This document shows, one piece after another, positions 1-9,346 of a DNA stretch of 64,000 nt; the stretch's first letter is position 1; every line of letters starts with the position of its first letter. The stretch lies in contig NZ_JACHIJ010000004.1 of the NCBI RefSeq assembly GCF_014203115.1, positions 310,001-374,000 on the forward strand. Direction: 5' to 3'. The position numbers and the translations under genes were made by a program. This DNA comes from Afipia massiliensis. Lineage in GTDB: Bacteria > Pseudomonadota > Alphaproteobacteria > Rhizobiales > Xanthobacteraceae. Below the pieces are notes generated by a model that did not search any database, was not told the origin of the DNA, and worked only from the letters and a program-made list of their open reading frames with translations.

Positions 1-750
1 GAACCGTCGCTGTTCGGTGCGCCGCAAGCGGCCGCCGCAGCAGCGGCGGCGATCATGGCCTTCGGATTCGCCGGCGCGCTGTCGCTGGCGGTCCCGCTCG
101 GCGGCATCGCCGGTGCGCTGCTATCGGTCGGCGCGCTGGTCGCGATCGCCGGACGCCGCGCCTCGCTGACGGTGACGCTGCTGGCGGGCCTCGCACTTGC
201 AAGTCTCGCAGGCGCGGCCATCGCGCTCATCCTCAATCTCGCGCCCAATCCCTACATCGCGCTGGAGATCGCATTCTGGCTACTCGGCTCGCTGCGCGAC
301 CGTAGCATGGAGCATGTGTGGCTCGCAGCGCCTTTCATGATCGTGAGCTGGTTCGTGCTGGCGATCAACGCCGGCGCGTTCCGCGCGCTGACGCTCGGTG
401 AAGACGCAGCTGCGTCGCTCGGCGTCAATGTCGAGCGCACCCGTGTGCTGGTGGTGATCGGCGTCGCGCTCGGCGTCGGTGCCGCCGTCTCGGTTGCTGG
501 CGCGATTTCATTCGTCGGACTGGTCGCGCCGCATCTGGTGCGGCGGTTTTATGGCTCCGATCCGGCGCGCGTGTTGTTGCCCGCGTCACTTGCGGGCGCG
601 GCGCTGCTGATGGCCGCTGATATCGCCGTGCGCCTGATCCCCGCCGTCATCGAAATCAAGATCGGCGTGGTGACGGCGCTGATCGGCGTGCCGTTCTTCC
701 TGGCGATGATCTTCCACGAGCGCCGCGCGCTGGAGGACAGCAAGCAATGA
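1..750 (+). CDS. FecCD-family ABC transporter permease, C-terminal part
   Basis: The reading frame is open from the first base of the window, so the true start lies upstream and 249 residues are visible. Hydrophobic segments alternate with short loops. The motifs typical of the FecCD/BtuC permease family are present, including GAISFVGLVAPHLVR and LGxxxA-rich helices (ASLGVNVERTRV), which contact the ATPase. It would form the inner-membrane channel for an iron-siderophore, haem or cobalamin importer. Its stop overlaps the start of the downstream ATPase gene by 4 bp (ATGA), so the two are translationally coupled. The substrate cannot be decided because the binding-protein gene is outside the window. 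Confidence 0.9.
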   Translation, partial: EPSLFGAPQAAAAAAAAIMAFGFAGALSLAVPLGGIAGALLSVGALVAIAGRRASLTVTLLAGLALASLAGAAIALILNLAPNPYIALEIAFWLLGSLRDRSMEHVWLAAPFMIVSWFVLAINAGAFRALTLGEDAAASLGVNVERTRVLVVIGVALGVGAAVSVAGAISFVGLVAPHLVRRFYGSDPARVLLPASLAGAALLMAADIAVRLIPAVIEIKIGVVTALIGVPFFLAMIFHERRALEDSKQ

Positions 751-1532
751 AACCCAACGAGAACCCGCGCCTTGTCGCCACGGATGTCACGGTCACCCGT
801 GGCACGCGCCGGATTGTCGACACCACCAGCCTGACCCTGAACGCCGGCGAATTCACGATTCTCGCTGGACCCAACGGCGCCGGCAAGACCACGCTGGCCC
901 GCGCCATGGCCGGCGTGATGAGGGCCGAGGGCTCCGTCACGTTCGACGGCGCCAACCTGCGCGATCTCGCGCCGCGTGTCCGCGCCCGCGCCATCTCCTA
1001 TCTGCCACAGGGGCACGAATTTCACTGGCCGATGCGGGTCGACAGCATCGTGGCGCTCGGACGCGAGCCGCATGCCGATCCATTCTCGCAGACCTCCGTC
1101 AAGGACCGGATCGCCATCGAGCGCGCCATCGAGGCGACAGCGGTCGGCGAATTCTCCTCGCGGCTGATCACGACGCTGTCGGGCGGCGAACGCGCCCGTG
1201 TCGCCATCGCGAGGGCGCTGGCGACCGAAGCCTCGGTTCTGATCGCGGACGAACCGACTGCGTCGCTCGACGAGCGGCATCAGCTCATCGTCATGGATCT
1301 GCTTCAGCGCATTGCGCATCAGGGAACGGCGGTGCTTGCCATCATCCACGATCTCGCGCTGGCAATGCGGTTCGCGGACCGCGTCGTCGTCATGAACGAG
1401 GGCCGCATCGTCGCCAACGACACGCCGCCGCTGGCGCTGACGCCCGATCGTATCGCGGAGATCTTCGGCATTTCGGTGAACCGCGTCGAGACGCCGGACG
1501 GACCGCTGCTGCTGCCGTCCCGCGCGCTTTAA
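747..1532 (+). CDS. ABC transporter ATP-binding protein, iron/haem/B12 type (FecE/HmuV-like)
   Basis: This 261-residue protein is a complete ABC ATPase. The Walker A motif is GPNGAGKT near residue 41, the signature is LSGGE near 146, and Walker B is VLIADEP near 164, followed by the H-loop histidine in IIHDLALA. The family (FecE/BtuD/HmuV) powers import of chelated iron, haem or cobalamin with a FecCD permease, which is the gene directly upstream with a 4-bp overlap. The product acts at the cytoplasmic face of the inner membrane. Assignment to haem or siderophore is not possible without the binding protein or receptor. Confidence 0.9.
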   Translation: MKPNENPRLVATDVTVTRGTRRIVDTTSLTLNAGEFTILAGPNGAGKTTLARAMAGVMRAEGSVTFDGANLRDLAPRVRARAISYLPQGHEFHWPMRVDSIVALGREPHADPFSQTSVKDRIAIERAIEATAVGEFSSRLITTLSGGERARVAIARALATEASVLIADEPTASLDERHQLIVMDLLQRIAHQGTAVLAIIHDLALAMRFADRVVVMNEGRIVANDTPPLALTPDRIAEIFGISVNRVETPDGPLLLPSRAL

Positions 1533-1537
1533 CCGGC

Positions 1538-3334
1538 TCAGCTCCCGAGCAGCCGGGTCCCGATCCGCGATAGCTTGCGCCTCGCGGCAGCGGTGCGAGT
1601 CAGCGGGGGTGCCGGCGATTCCTCGTCCTCCGGCAACCGCAAACCAACGATGTTGACGCGCGCGCCGCCGATGCTTCGCGCCACCAGCACAATGGAATCG
1701 AGCGGCAAGGTCGCACCGACACGCGGCGCATGATCGAGATGGATATCGAAGTAGTCCGCCAGCGTCAGGTGCGCATCGCCGGGGGCAATGGTGACGCCGT
1801 AGATGTCGGCCACGTCCTTCAAGGTCACGTCGCCCGGCATCATGAAGTCGCCGAGCAGATGCGGGTCCGGCGCGGGCACCACGGGCATATCGACGAAGAA
1901 GCGATCCAGCGCCTCGGCTTTTTCCGGCGGCGCCAGCAAATAGAGATAGTCGCCCTTGACCACCGGCTCGGCTTCGACAGGCGAGAGAATCCGCTCGTCG
2001 CGGATCACCAGCGTGGGCTTCGACCATGACGGGATCAGCCCACGTTTCAGGAACAGGCTGTTGGCGCGAACCGGATAGCCGACGAGTTGCTGCTCGAGCT
2101 GTCCCGGCAGATCGAGTTCGACGCGGCGGGGCCCGCGATCCGCCCGCGGCAGCGCCACGTGCAGACGCCGCGCGGCGGCGCCGAGTGTCCAGCCCTGCAG
2201 CAGCAGCGAGATGATGACGACAACGAAGGCGACGTCGAAATAGACCTGCGCGTTGGGCAGCCCGACCAGCAATGGAATAGAGGCCAGAAAGATCGCGACC
2301 GCGCCCCGCAGCCCGACCCAGGCGATGAAGGTCCGCTCCCGCCAGTTGAATCGGAATGGAGCCAGGCAAAGAAACACCGCGATGGGCCGCGCCACCAGCA
2401 TCAGCACCAGCGCCACCGCGACGGCCGGCAACACGGTCGTCAATGTCCGCTCGGGCGAGACCAGCAGGCCAAGCAAAACGAACATCACGATCTGCGCCAG
2501 CCATGTCGCCGCGTCGAGAAAAGCGACGACGGAATTGTGCGCGCGGGTCGGACGATTGCCGATGATCATGCCGGCGAGATAGACCGCGAGGAATCCCGAC
2601 GCGTGCGAGATCTGGGCCAACCCGAAAATCACCAGCGCCGCCGTCGCCACGAAGGGCGCGTGCAGACCCTGTGGCAGGGCGACGCGGTTCAGCGCGAACA
2701 CGACAAGCCAGCCGCCGGCAGCTCCGAACACCACGCCCAGCACGCTCTCGCGCGCGAACTGAAGCGCGACATGCGCCCACGAGCTCTGCCCGATCGACAG
2801 GAATTCCACCAGCATCAGCGTCAGAAAGATCGCGAACGGATCGTTGGTGCCGGATTCCACCTCGAGGGTCGCGCCGACGCGCGGGCGCAGGCGAAGACCC
2901 TGGCTATGGACCAGAAGGAACACCGCGGCGGCATCGGTGGAGCCCACCACCGCGCCGACCAGCAGCGCCTCGGTCCAGCCGATCCCGAGCGCATACTTGG
3001 CGACCGGCGCCGTGATCAGCGCCGTCAGCAGCACACCGACGGTCGCCAAAGCCGCCGACGGCGCCAGCACCGCCCGGATGCTCTGGAACCGGGTCTTCAG
3101 CCCGCCGTCAAACAGGATCAGCGCCAGCGCCACCGAGCCGACCAGATAGGTCGTCTGCACGTCGTCGAAGCGAAGGCCGCCGGGTCCGCTGTCGCCCGCG
3201 AGGATACCGACAAAAAGGAAGACCAGCAGCAGCGGGGCGCCGAACCGCAGCGCGAGCAGGCTGGAGAGAATGCCCGCCATCACGAGAACCGAGCCGAGCA
3301 GAATGGCAATGCTGACCGAGTCGAGGGATGCCAT
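1538..3334 (-). CDS. K+/H+ (or Na+/H+) antiporter, CPA1 family with TrkA-C and C-terminal transporter-associated domains
   Basis: The protein has 598 residues. The first roughly 390 form a many-helix membrane domain typical of CPA1 antiporters, with the GVLLTALITAPVAKY and VVGSTDAAAVFLLV segments that surround the conserved ion-binding aspartate. A cytoplasmic RCK_C/TrkA-C-like domain follows at about residues 400-490. A CorC/HlyC-type domain ends the chain (PDPHLLGDFMMPG onward). This order is that of NhaP2/CvrA potassium/proton antiporters, so K+ extrusion and pH homeostasis is the likely role. It converges with the ABC genes, with only 5 bp between the stop codons. Confidence 0.88.
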   Translation of the reverse strand: MASLDSVSIAILLGSVLVMAGILSSLLALRFGAPLLLVFLFVGILAGDSGPGGLRFDDVQTTYLVGSVALALILFDGGLKTRFQSIRAVLAPSAALATVGVLLTALITAPVAKYALGIGWTEALLVGAVVGSTDAAAVFLLVHSQGLRLRPRVGATLEVESGTNDPFAIFLTLMLVEFLSIGQSSWAHVALQFARESVLGVVFGAAGGWLVVFALNRVALPQGLHAPFVATAALVIFGLAQISHASGFLAVYLAGMIIGNRPTRAHNSVVAFLDAATWLAQIVMFVLLGLLVSPERTLTTVLPAVAVALVLMLVARPIAVFLCLAPFRFNWRERTFIAWVGLRGAVAIFLASIPLLVGLPNAQVYFDVAFVVVIISLLLQGWTLGAAARRLHVALPRADRGPRRVELDLPGQLEQQLVGYPVRANSLFLKRGLIPSWSKPTLVIRDERILSPVEAEPVVKGDYLYLLAPPEKAEALDRFFVDMPVVPAPDPHLLGDFMMPGDVTLKDVADIYGVTIAPGDAHLTLADYFDIHLDHAPRVGATLPLDSIVLVARSIGGARVNIVGLRLPEDEESPAPPLTRTAAARRKLSRIGTRLLGS

Positions 3335-3589
3335 TAGCTGTGTGGTCTCCGGTCCAAAATGCCTGCATTTGCATGAATATCGTCGCAGCCGCCCGACGCC
3401 AACTCATTTGTCAGTTGATCACCATTGTGCAGGATTTGCTGGTGTTAAGTCGCTCGCACGCGGGATTCTCACGCACCTTCAGCCGCAGAATGTGGAAATC
3501 TGGCGAACGACCGAATCGAATCCAAGGTCGAACCCAAGATCAGACCAAGGCGGCCGGACCGGCCTGCCTCTTTGCAAGGTGAGTTGCCC

Positions 3590-4903
3590 ATGGACTGGGA
3601 TGATATCCAACGGGCGTTGCAGGCCAGCATCAAGTCCGCGGAGGCCTATCTCGTATCGCCCTGGTTCTACATGCAGGCCGGCATCATCCTTGTCGCCGCC
3701 GGCCTCTCGCTTGCCGCCGCGAGTTTCCTCCGGGCGCGGGTCGACCCAGCGTCGCTGGCGATGGGACTTCCGGCGCCGCTGCGTGTGCTGATCCGGGTTT
3801 TGATGAATCGTGCGGGAACGATCATCTTCGCGCTGCTGATCAGCATCACCCGCGCCGTCATCGTGCAGGCCGAAGTCATGCGGCACGGCTACCTGCTTTC
3901 GACCGCAGCGAGCCTCGCGACAGCCTGGGTCATCATCCGGCTGGCGACGGGATTGATCCGCAATGAATTCGTGGTCCGCGCGGTCTCGGTGACAGCCTGG
4001 ATCGTGGCGGCGCTGAGCATTGTCGGCAAGCTGGACGATGTGGCGGCGGCGCTGGACTCCGTCGCAGTCCCGCTCGGTGCGTTGCGGGTGACGCCCCTGC
4101 TGGTCCTGAAGGTTGCGGTGTCGCTGGGCATCGCGCTGTGGCTGGTCGGCATTCTCGGCAATTTCCTTGAATCGCGGATCACCCGCTCGCGCGACCTCAC
4201 GCCGTCGGTTCAGGTTCTCCTGGTCAAGATGGTCCGCCTCCTGCTGATGGTGGGCGCCTTTGCGGTCGTGATGAGCGCTGCGGGCATCGATCTATCCGCC
4301 TTTGCGTTGTTTTCCGGCGCCATCGGCGTCGGCCTCGGCTTCGGCTTGCAGAAGATCGTCGCCAATTTCATCAGCGGCGTGATCCTGCTGGCGGACAAGT
4401 CGGTGAAGCCCGGCGATCTCATCACCATCGGCGACAGTTCGGGGAAAATCAGCGCGATGAACACGCGCTATATTTCCGTCGCAGCGGGTGACGGCCGCGA
4501 AATCCTGATCCCGAACGAGGATCTGGTGACCCAGCGCGTGGTCAACTGGACCTACACCAACAAAAACATGCTGGTGAAGGTCAACTTCGCGACCAATTAC
4601 GACGCCGATCCGAACGTCGTCTGCAAGCTGGCCATCGACATCGCAAGCAAGACGGCCAGCGTCGCCAGTTTTAAACCGCCGAACTGCCTGCTGGTGGAGT
4701 TCGCGGAAACCTGCATGAAATTCACGCTGACATTCTGGGTCGCAGATCTCGACGTTGGCGCGGACAACGTCCGCAGCGAAGTGATGCTGAAGCTGTGGGA
4801 TGCCTTCAAGCGCGAGAACATCCGCGTGCCGTATCCGGTCCGCGAAATCCGCGTGCGTGGCAACGCGCTGCCGGCGGGAACCGTCCTCGACGTGCAAAAC
4901 TGA
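3590..4903 (+). CDS. MscS-family mechanosensitive ion channel
   Basis: The 437-residue product has several N-terminal membrane helices followed by the MscS pore helix region ([25 protein letters not shown], about residues 240-265) and the soluble beta domain ([17 protein letters not shown]). It would open under membrane tension to release solutes on hypo-osmotic shock. I chose the ATG at 3590, preceded by the purine-rich AAGGTGAG, over a TTG six codons upstream. The next gene, sfsA, starts 1 bp after the stop, so the two are probably co-transcribed. Confidence 0.88.
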   Translation: MDWDDIQRALQASIKSAEAYLVSPWFYMQAGIILVAAGLSLAAASFLRARVDPASLAMGLPAPLRVLIRVLMNRAGTIIFALLISITRAVIVQAEVMRHGYLLSTAASLATAWVIIRLATGLIRNEFVVRAVSVTAWIVAALSIVGKLDDVAAALDSVAVPLGALRVTPLLVLKVAVSLGIALWLVGILGNFLESRITRSRDLTPSVQVLLVKMVRLLLMVGAFAVVMSAAGIDLSAFALFSGAIGVGLGFGLQKIVANFISGVILLADKSVKPGDLITIGDSSGKISAMNTRYISVAAGDGREILIPNEDLVTQRVVNWTYTNKNMLVKVNFATNYDADPNVVCKLAIDIASKTASVASFKPPNCLLVEFAETCMKFTLTFWVADLDVGADNVRSEVMLKLWDAFKRENIRVPYPVREIRVRGNALPAGTVLDVQN

Positions 4904-4904
4904 C

Positions 4905-5651
4905 ATGCGCTTTGCCAGCGAACTGGTCCCGGCGATCCTGATCCGCCGCTACAAGCGGTTTCTGGCCGATGTCGAACTCGGCGATGGCACGGTGATCACC
5001 GCGCACGTCGCCAATCCCGGCGCCATGACCGGCCTTCAGGCCGAAGGCGCGCGGGTCTGGCTGTCGAAGTCTCCGAGCGCGACGCGCAAGCTGCCCTACT
5101 CGTGGGAACTGATCGAGGTGGATTTCGGCGGCGGCGGTGAATTGACCGGCGTCAACACCATGCATCCGAATCCCATCGTGGCAGAGGCGCTCGCGGCTGG
5201 CGCGATCCCTGAACTAACCGGCTACGCCACCATTCGCCGCGAAGTGAAGTACGGCCGCACCATCAACGGCAAAGGCTCACGGGTCGATTTCCTGCTGGAA
5301 GATCCCTCGCGTCCGCCCTGCTATGTCGAAGTCAAGAACGTGCACCTGATGCGCCGCGCAGGCGTCGCCGAATTTCCGGATTCGGTGACGGCGCGTGGCG
5401 CGAAGCATCTCGATGAGCTGTCCGAAATGGTCGCTACGGGGGCCCGTGCGGTGATGCTGTTCGTGATTCAGATCGGCTCGGCGCGCTCGTTTGCCTTGGC
5501 CCGCGACATCGATCCGGCCTATGCCCGCGCCTTCGACAAGGCGCGCCTGTCCGGCGTCGAGGCCCTGGCCTGGACCTGCAACCTCACCCGCGACGACATC
5601 AGCCTCGGACGTCCAGTTCCGATCGAGCCTGAAGCTGGAAATAAGCCCTGA
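4905..5651 (+). CDS. sfsA: SfsA-family DNA-binding/nuclease protein
   Basis: This 248-residue protein is full length for SfsA. It begins with an OB-like N-terminal part ([18 protein letters not shown], then [11 protein letters not shown]) and continues with the restriction-endonuclease-like core, whose catalytic pattern is visible as D-F-L-L-E and Y-V-E-V-K-N around residues 126-145. SfsA was first described as affecting sugar fermentation in E. coli, and its PD-(D/E)XK-like core suggests nucleic acid processing. The ATG at 4905 lies 1 bp after the mscS stop. The frame is open upstream, but that part is shadow. Confidence 0.9.
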   Translation: MRFASELVPAILIRRYKRFLADVELGDGTVITAHVANPGAMTGLQAEGARVWLSKSPSATRKLPYSWELIEVDFGGGGELTGVNTMHPNPIVAEALAAGAIPELTGYATIRREVKYGRTINGKGSRVDFLLEDPSRPPCYVEVKNVHLMRRAGVAEFPDSVTARGAKHLDELSEMVATGARAVMLFVIQIGSARSFALARDIDPAYARAFDKARLSGVEALAWTCNLTRDDISLGRPVPIEPEAGNKP

Positions 5652-5767
5652 AAACAAGCCCCGAATAAGGATTGGCAGCCCGGCCGAACCATCGCTTGCG
5701 CTGGGGGCTGCATCCATTAAATTGGAGGGGAAATCAGCAAGTTCCTCAATTTGAAGCCAGATTCCCC

Positions 5768-6592
5768 ATGAATTACGTCGAAGCCACCGAAACCTCGCTG
5801 CGAAAGACCGGACAGATCAAGCTGCACGGTCCGGCTGCATTCGCCGGGATGCGCAAGGCGGGCGCGCTGGTGGCGCAATGCCTCGACGAGCTTGCAGCGA
5901 TCGTCAGGCCAGGCATCTTCACGTCGCAGATTGACGACTTCGTCCGGAAGTTCGCCTTCGACAACAAGTCCTACCCCGCGACGCTGATGTATCGCGGCTA
6001 CCGCTATTCGACCTGCACCTCGATCAACCATGTGGTCTGCCACGGCATGCCCGGCGACCGTCCGCTGAAAGAAGGCGACATCGTCAACGTGGACGTGACG
6101 ATGATCGTCGACGGATGGTATGGCGATTCCAGCCGGATGTACGCCGTCGGCGAGATTTCGCGCCGCGCGGAGCGGCTGATCGACGTCACCTATGAAGCAA
6201 TGATGCGCGGCATTGCTGCCGTGAAGCCCGGCGCCACCACCGGCGATATCGGTCACGCGATCCAGAGCTTCGTCGAGCCGCAGCAGATGAGCGTGGTGCG
6301 CGATTTCTGCGGCCACGGCCTCGGACGGATGTTTCACGACGAGCCGAACATCATCCATGTCGGCCGCCCCGGCGAAGGCGTCGTCCTGCGGCCAGGCATG
6401 TTCTTCACCATCGAGCCGATGATCAATCTCGGCAAGCCGCATGTGAAGGTCCTGTCCGACGGCTGGACCGCTGTGACGCGCGACCGTTCGCTGTCGGCGC
6501 AGTTCGAGCACTCGGTCGGCGTGACCCAGGACGGCGTGGAAATCTTCACGCTCTCGCCCGGCAAACTGGACAAGCCGCCTTACAAGGTATGA
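5768..6592 (+). CDS. map: Type I methionine aminopeptidase
   Basis: The 274-residue enzyme removes the initiator methionine from new proteins. All five metal ligands can be placed: VDVTMIVDGWYGDSS carries the two aspartates, HGLGRMFHDEP the histidine, FTIEPM the first glutamate, and QFEHSVGV the last glutamate. The substrate histidine is in VCHGMPGD. I chose the ATG at 5768 (MNYVEATE), the usual start context for this family, over an in-frame start 96 bases upstream that adds residues unlike the family. Many alphaproteobacteria carry more than one map gene, so this need not be the only copy. Confidence 0.92.
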   Translation: MNYVEATETSLRKTGQIKLHGPAAFAGMRKAGALVAQCLDELAAIVRPGIFTSQIDDFVRKFAFDNKSYPATLMYRGYRYSTCTSINHVVCHGMPGDRPLKEGDIVNVDVTMIVDGWYGDSSRMYAVGEISRRAERLIDVTYEAMMRGIAAVKPGATTGDIGHAIQSFVEPQQMSVVRDFCGHGLGRMFHDEPNIIHVGRPGEGVVLRPGMFFTIEPMINLGKPHVKVLSDGWTAVTRDRSLSAQFEHSVGVTQDGVEIFTLSPGKLDKPPYKV

Positions 6593-6728
6593 TGCCTTGG
6601 CTTGCTGACCGAATGTACATATCTGTACCTTCGGCGAAGGCCATTGTCTTTTGATACCAGCATAAAGCCGGTTGCAAATGCAGCCGGGCGCAGCGATGCT
6701 CGCAGCATACTTGAGCACGCATTGCGCC

Positions 6729-7448
6729 ATGCCAACCAGGTCCAAAGAGCCCGATCCATCCGGCTTCTCCGAAGCGCCGCACTATCATGGCCATCGCGAG
6801 CGGCTGCGCGACCGTTTTCGCGATGCTGGCCCTGATGCGCTGAGCGACTACGAATTGCTCGAAATGGTGTTGTTTCGCGCCCTGCCGCGGCGCGACGTCA
6901 AACCGCTGGCCAAGGCGCTGATCGCAAAGTTCGGATCGTTCGCCGAGGTGGTTCACGCGCCGGAATTGCGCCTGAAGGAAGTCAGCGGGCTTGGCGATTC
7001 GGCAATCACCGAGATCAAGCTGATCGCGGCGACCGCAAGCCGGGTCGCCAGAGGACAGATCAACAAGCAGAAGACCGTGCTGTCGTCATGGTCGTCGGTG
7101 ATCGAGTATTGCCGCGCGGCCATGGCCTTCGCCGACAAGGAGCAATTCCGGATCCTGTTTCTCGACAAGCGCAACCAGTTGATCGCGGACGAATTGCAGC
7201 AGGTCGGCACTATCGACCATACGCCGGTCTATCCGCGCGAGGTGGTCAAGCGTGCCCTTGAACTATCAGCCACCGCGATCATCCTCGTGCACAATCATCC
7301 GTCCGGCGATCCGACGCCGTCGACCGCCGACGTCCAGATGACGAAATCGATCATGTCGATCGCAAGCCCACTCGGGATTTCGGTGCACGATCATATCATT
7401 GTCGGCAAGAACGGCCACGCCAGCCTGAAAGGGCTGCGGCTGATGTGA
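6729..7448 (+). CDS. radC: RadC-family JAB-domain protein
   Basis: The 239-residue product has an N-terminal helix-hairpin-helix-like part ([12 protein letters not shown], then a short helical segment ending VSGLGDSA). The C-terminal JAB/MPN+ metalloprotease-like domain has the signature [11 protein letters not shown] and the upstream glutamate in [10 protein letters not shown]. RadC is widely conserved; despite its name, a role in repair is doubtful and its substrate is unknown. I chose ATG 6729 (MPTRSKEP), which fits the length of relatives, although in-frame ATGs at 6672, 6678 and 6696 are possible. Confidence 0.88.
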   Translation: MPTRSKEPDPSGFSEAPHYHGHRERLRDRFRDAGPDALSDYELLEMVLFRALPRRDVKPLAKALIAKFGSFAEVVHAPELRLKEVSGLGDSAITEIKLIAATASRVARGQINKQKTVLSSWSSVIEYCRAAMAFADKEQFRILFLDKRNQLIADELQQVGTIDHTPVYPREVVKRALELSATAIILVHNHPSGDPTPSTADVQMTKSIMSIASPLGISVHDHIIVGKNGHASLKGLRLM

Positions 7449-7483
7449 GCGTAAAGTGAGGGTGTCGTTCCGGACGCTTCATC

Positions 7484-7610
7484 GTCGTCCCGGCGAACGC
7501 TGGGACCCATCACCCTTGCATCACCCTTGCATCACCCTTGCATCACCCTTGCATCACCCTTGCATCCTCAAAAAGAGCGACACCGCGCTGCGCTTGGCCG
7601 GGATGACGAC
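7484..7610. repeat. Palindromic intergenic repeat of Bradyrhizobium-group type
   Basis: The left end GTCGTCCCGGC (7484-7494) pairs with the right end GCCGGGATGACGAC (7597-7610). This matches the common intergenic palindromes of Bradyrhizobiaceae that begin GTCATCCCGGCGAACGC. The middle of the element has been expanded by the 11-bp tandem array listed separately. It lies between radC and a convergent gene, the usual place for such elements. Confidence 0.7.
7508..7562. repeat. 11-bp tandem repeat, five perfect copies
   Basis: The unit CATCACCCTTG occurs five times without mismatch at 7508, 7519, 7530, 7541 and 7552, followed by a partial CATC. The array has no spacers, so it is not CRISPR. It sits inside the palindromic element and probably arose by replication slippage, so copy number may vary between strains. 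Confidence 0.97.
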
Positions 7611-7631
7611 TGAGGTTGGAGAAAGAGGTTT

Positions 7632-8345
7632 TTACTGCCGCATCAGGATCAGCGGATCGGCACTGTCGGGGACCCGCCGCCACTGGGCATTGTCGTCGGC
7701 CTCAAAACGCCAGATCTCGCCCTTCGCCGACCGCAGCAGCAATTCGCCGCGCTCGATGCGCCACATCGTGGGTGCGAAAGCAGTCACCATCGGGTCGCAC
7801 CGCGGCTTCAGAAACACCGCGAAATTTTCCGGCGAGGTTTCGGTATTGGTCAGCGTTAATCCGCAGATCGACTTCCCGCTTCCGCGCACCATCGCCCAGT
7901 CGCCGATCAACTGATCCGCCGATTTCGACAGAGCGCGGGCGGCCGCGAGATTTTGCAGCAGATAGACGCCCTCTCCCTGGCGCAGACCTTCGAAAATGCC
8001 GCTCTCGACCTCGGTCACATCGATGACCGATTGTCCCGCCGCATCCTGCAGCCGCACGATATCAAGACCCTTCACGCTCCACGCCACAATGCTCTTGGTG
8101 AACGGCAACGTGGCGCTGCACCCCTTGTCGAGTTCGAGCTTTGAGCCCTGCGGACCGGCATCGCCCTTGAGCGTGATCACGCAGGTCTTGTCGCGGCCCG
8201 CAGTCGACAGCTCCCATTCTCCGATCATCTCCTTGGCGAGCGATCGGGCGTCCTGCGCCACAGCGTATGGCGCGCCGAGGGTGACCGTCGCCAGAGCAAG
8301 CAGGCAAGCCTGCCTGCTCAGCCACGATCTCGTGAGCGCGAACAT
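7632..8345 (-). CDS. Secreted protein with AprI/Inh-type (metalloprotease inhibitor) domains
   Basis: The 237-residue product starts with a signal peptide (hydrophobic stretch, cleavage likely after APYAVA). Two similar beta-rich halves follow, each opening with a GEWELS or GDWAMV motif and containing a cysteine pair (CVITL...GCSATL and CGLTL...RCDPM). This is the pattern of the AprI/Inh lipocalin-like inhibitor family. It may inhibit a secreted metalloprotease in the periplasm, but many alphaproteobacterial members have no known target. ATG 8345 gives a clean signal peptide; a longer frame would overlap the upstream dehydrogenase gene. Confidence 0.72.
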   Translation of the reverse strand: MFALTRSWLSRQACLLALATVTLGAPYAVAQDARSLAKEMIGEWELSTAGRDKTCVITLKGDAGPQGSKLELDKGCSATLPFTKSIVAWSVKGLDIVRLQDAAGQSVIDVTEVESGIFEGLRQGEGVYLLQNLAAARALSKSADQLIGDWAMVRGSGKSICGLTLTNTETSPENFAVFLKPRCDPMVTAFAPTMWRIERGELLLRSAKGEIWRFEADDNAQWRRVPDSADPLILMRQ

Positions 8346-8362
8346 CGCGGCGCGGGTCACGG

Positions 8363-9346
8363 TCAGCGGCCCTTCACCGGTGTCTCGGCGATCGGCGTCA
8401 ACGGCGGCTTGCCCGCGAACCACAGTTTGAGATTATCCACCACGAGTTGATCCATCGCATTGCGCGTGGTCACGGATGCGGAGGCGATGTGCGGCAGCAG
8501 CACCACGTTCTGCATCGTCTTCAATACATCCGGCACCTGCGGCTCAGCCGCGAACACGTCGAGGCCCGCGGCCATGATGGTGCCGTCCTTGAGCGCGGCG
8601 ATCAGCGCCTCCTCGTCCACCACCGATCCGCGGGCGACATTGATCAGAACACCGCGCGGGCCGAGCGCCTTGAGCACCTCGGCGTTGATCATTTTCGCGG
8701 TGGACGCACCGCCGGGCGTGATGGCGATCAGCGTATCGACGTCCTTCGCCATCTCGATCAGATTTGGATAGTGTTTGTAGGTGACGCCCTTGGCCGGATT
8801 GCGCGAATGATACACCACCGGCACCAGCGACGCATCGAGACGCCGCGCGATAGCCTGGCCGATGCGGCCCATGCCGACCATGCCGACCTTGCGGTCACGC
8901 AGAGATCCGGGGCTTAGCGGGAAGCTCTGCGTGGTCCAGTGTCCCGCGCGCAGATAGCGGTCCGCCTTGATGAATTCGCGCACCGTTGCGATCAGAAGTC
9001 CGAGCGCGGTGTCCGCGACTTCTTCGGTCAGCACGTCCGGCGTGTTGGTGACAATGATGTTGTGCCCGGCGGCATACTTGAAATCGATATGGTCGTATCC
9101 GACGCCGAAGCTCGATACGATTTCGGTCTTCGGAAGTCGCGCCAGCATGACTGCATCGGCCTGCACCAGGCCGGTGACCGCAACGCCGCGAATGCGCGCG
9201 GCAATGTCCGGGGTCATGCGGCTCAGATCGTGCTGGTTCTCAAATTTGTGAAGCACGAAGTTCGCGGGAAAACCGCCATCGATCACTGGCTTCGACGGTC
9301 CATAAACCAGCACATCGACCTTTTCCTGAGAACCGTTCGCAGCCAT
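8363..9346 (-). CDS. D-isomer-specific 2-hydroxyacid dehydrogenase (glyoxylate/hydroxypyruvate reductase-like)
   Basis: This 327-residue enzyme has the NAD(P)-binding fingerprint GMVGMGRIGQAIARR near residue 150, the substrate arginine in NVARGSVVDEEAL, the catalytic glutamate in AAGLDVFAAEP, and the histidine in LLPHIASA. It reduces a 2-oxoacid such as glyoxylate or hydroxypyruvate, or runs in reverse. The start directly abuts the stop of an ABC permease gene, with GGAAAG as ribosome site inside the permease end, so it belongs to the transporter operon. The imported compound may be a precursor of its substrate. Confidence 0.87.
   Translation of the reverse strand: MAANGSQEKVDVLVYGPSKPVIDGGFPANFVLHKFENQHDLSRMTPDIAARIRGVAVTGLVQADAVMLARLPKTEIVSSFGVGYDHIDFKYAAGHNIIVTNTPDVLTEEVADTALGLLIATVREFIKADRYLRAGHWTTQSFPLSPGSLRDRKVGMVGMGRIGQAIARRLDASLVPVVYHSRNPAKGVTYKHYPNLIEMAKDVDTLIAITPGGASTAKMINAEVLKALGPRGVLINVARGSVVDEEALIAALKDGTIMAAGLDVFAAEPQVPDVLKTMQNVVLLPHIASASVTTRNAMDQLVVDNLKLWFAGKPPLTPIAETPVKGR

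Noticed and set aside
549-2780. A 743-codon open frame on the minus strand across the ABC ATPase and antiporter genes
   Set aside because: It runs in another frame across two genes with clear domains on both strands. It is rich in Arg, Ala and Gly, as expected for shadow frames in GC-rich DNA, and it has no recognisable motif.
7508-7562. Possible CRISPR array
   Set aside because: The units are 11 bp and directly adjoin each other without spacers. No cas genes are present.
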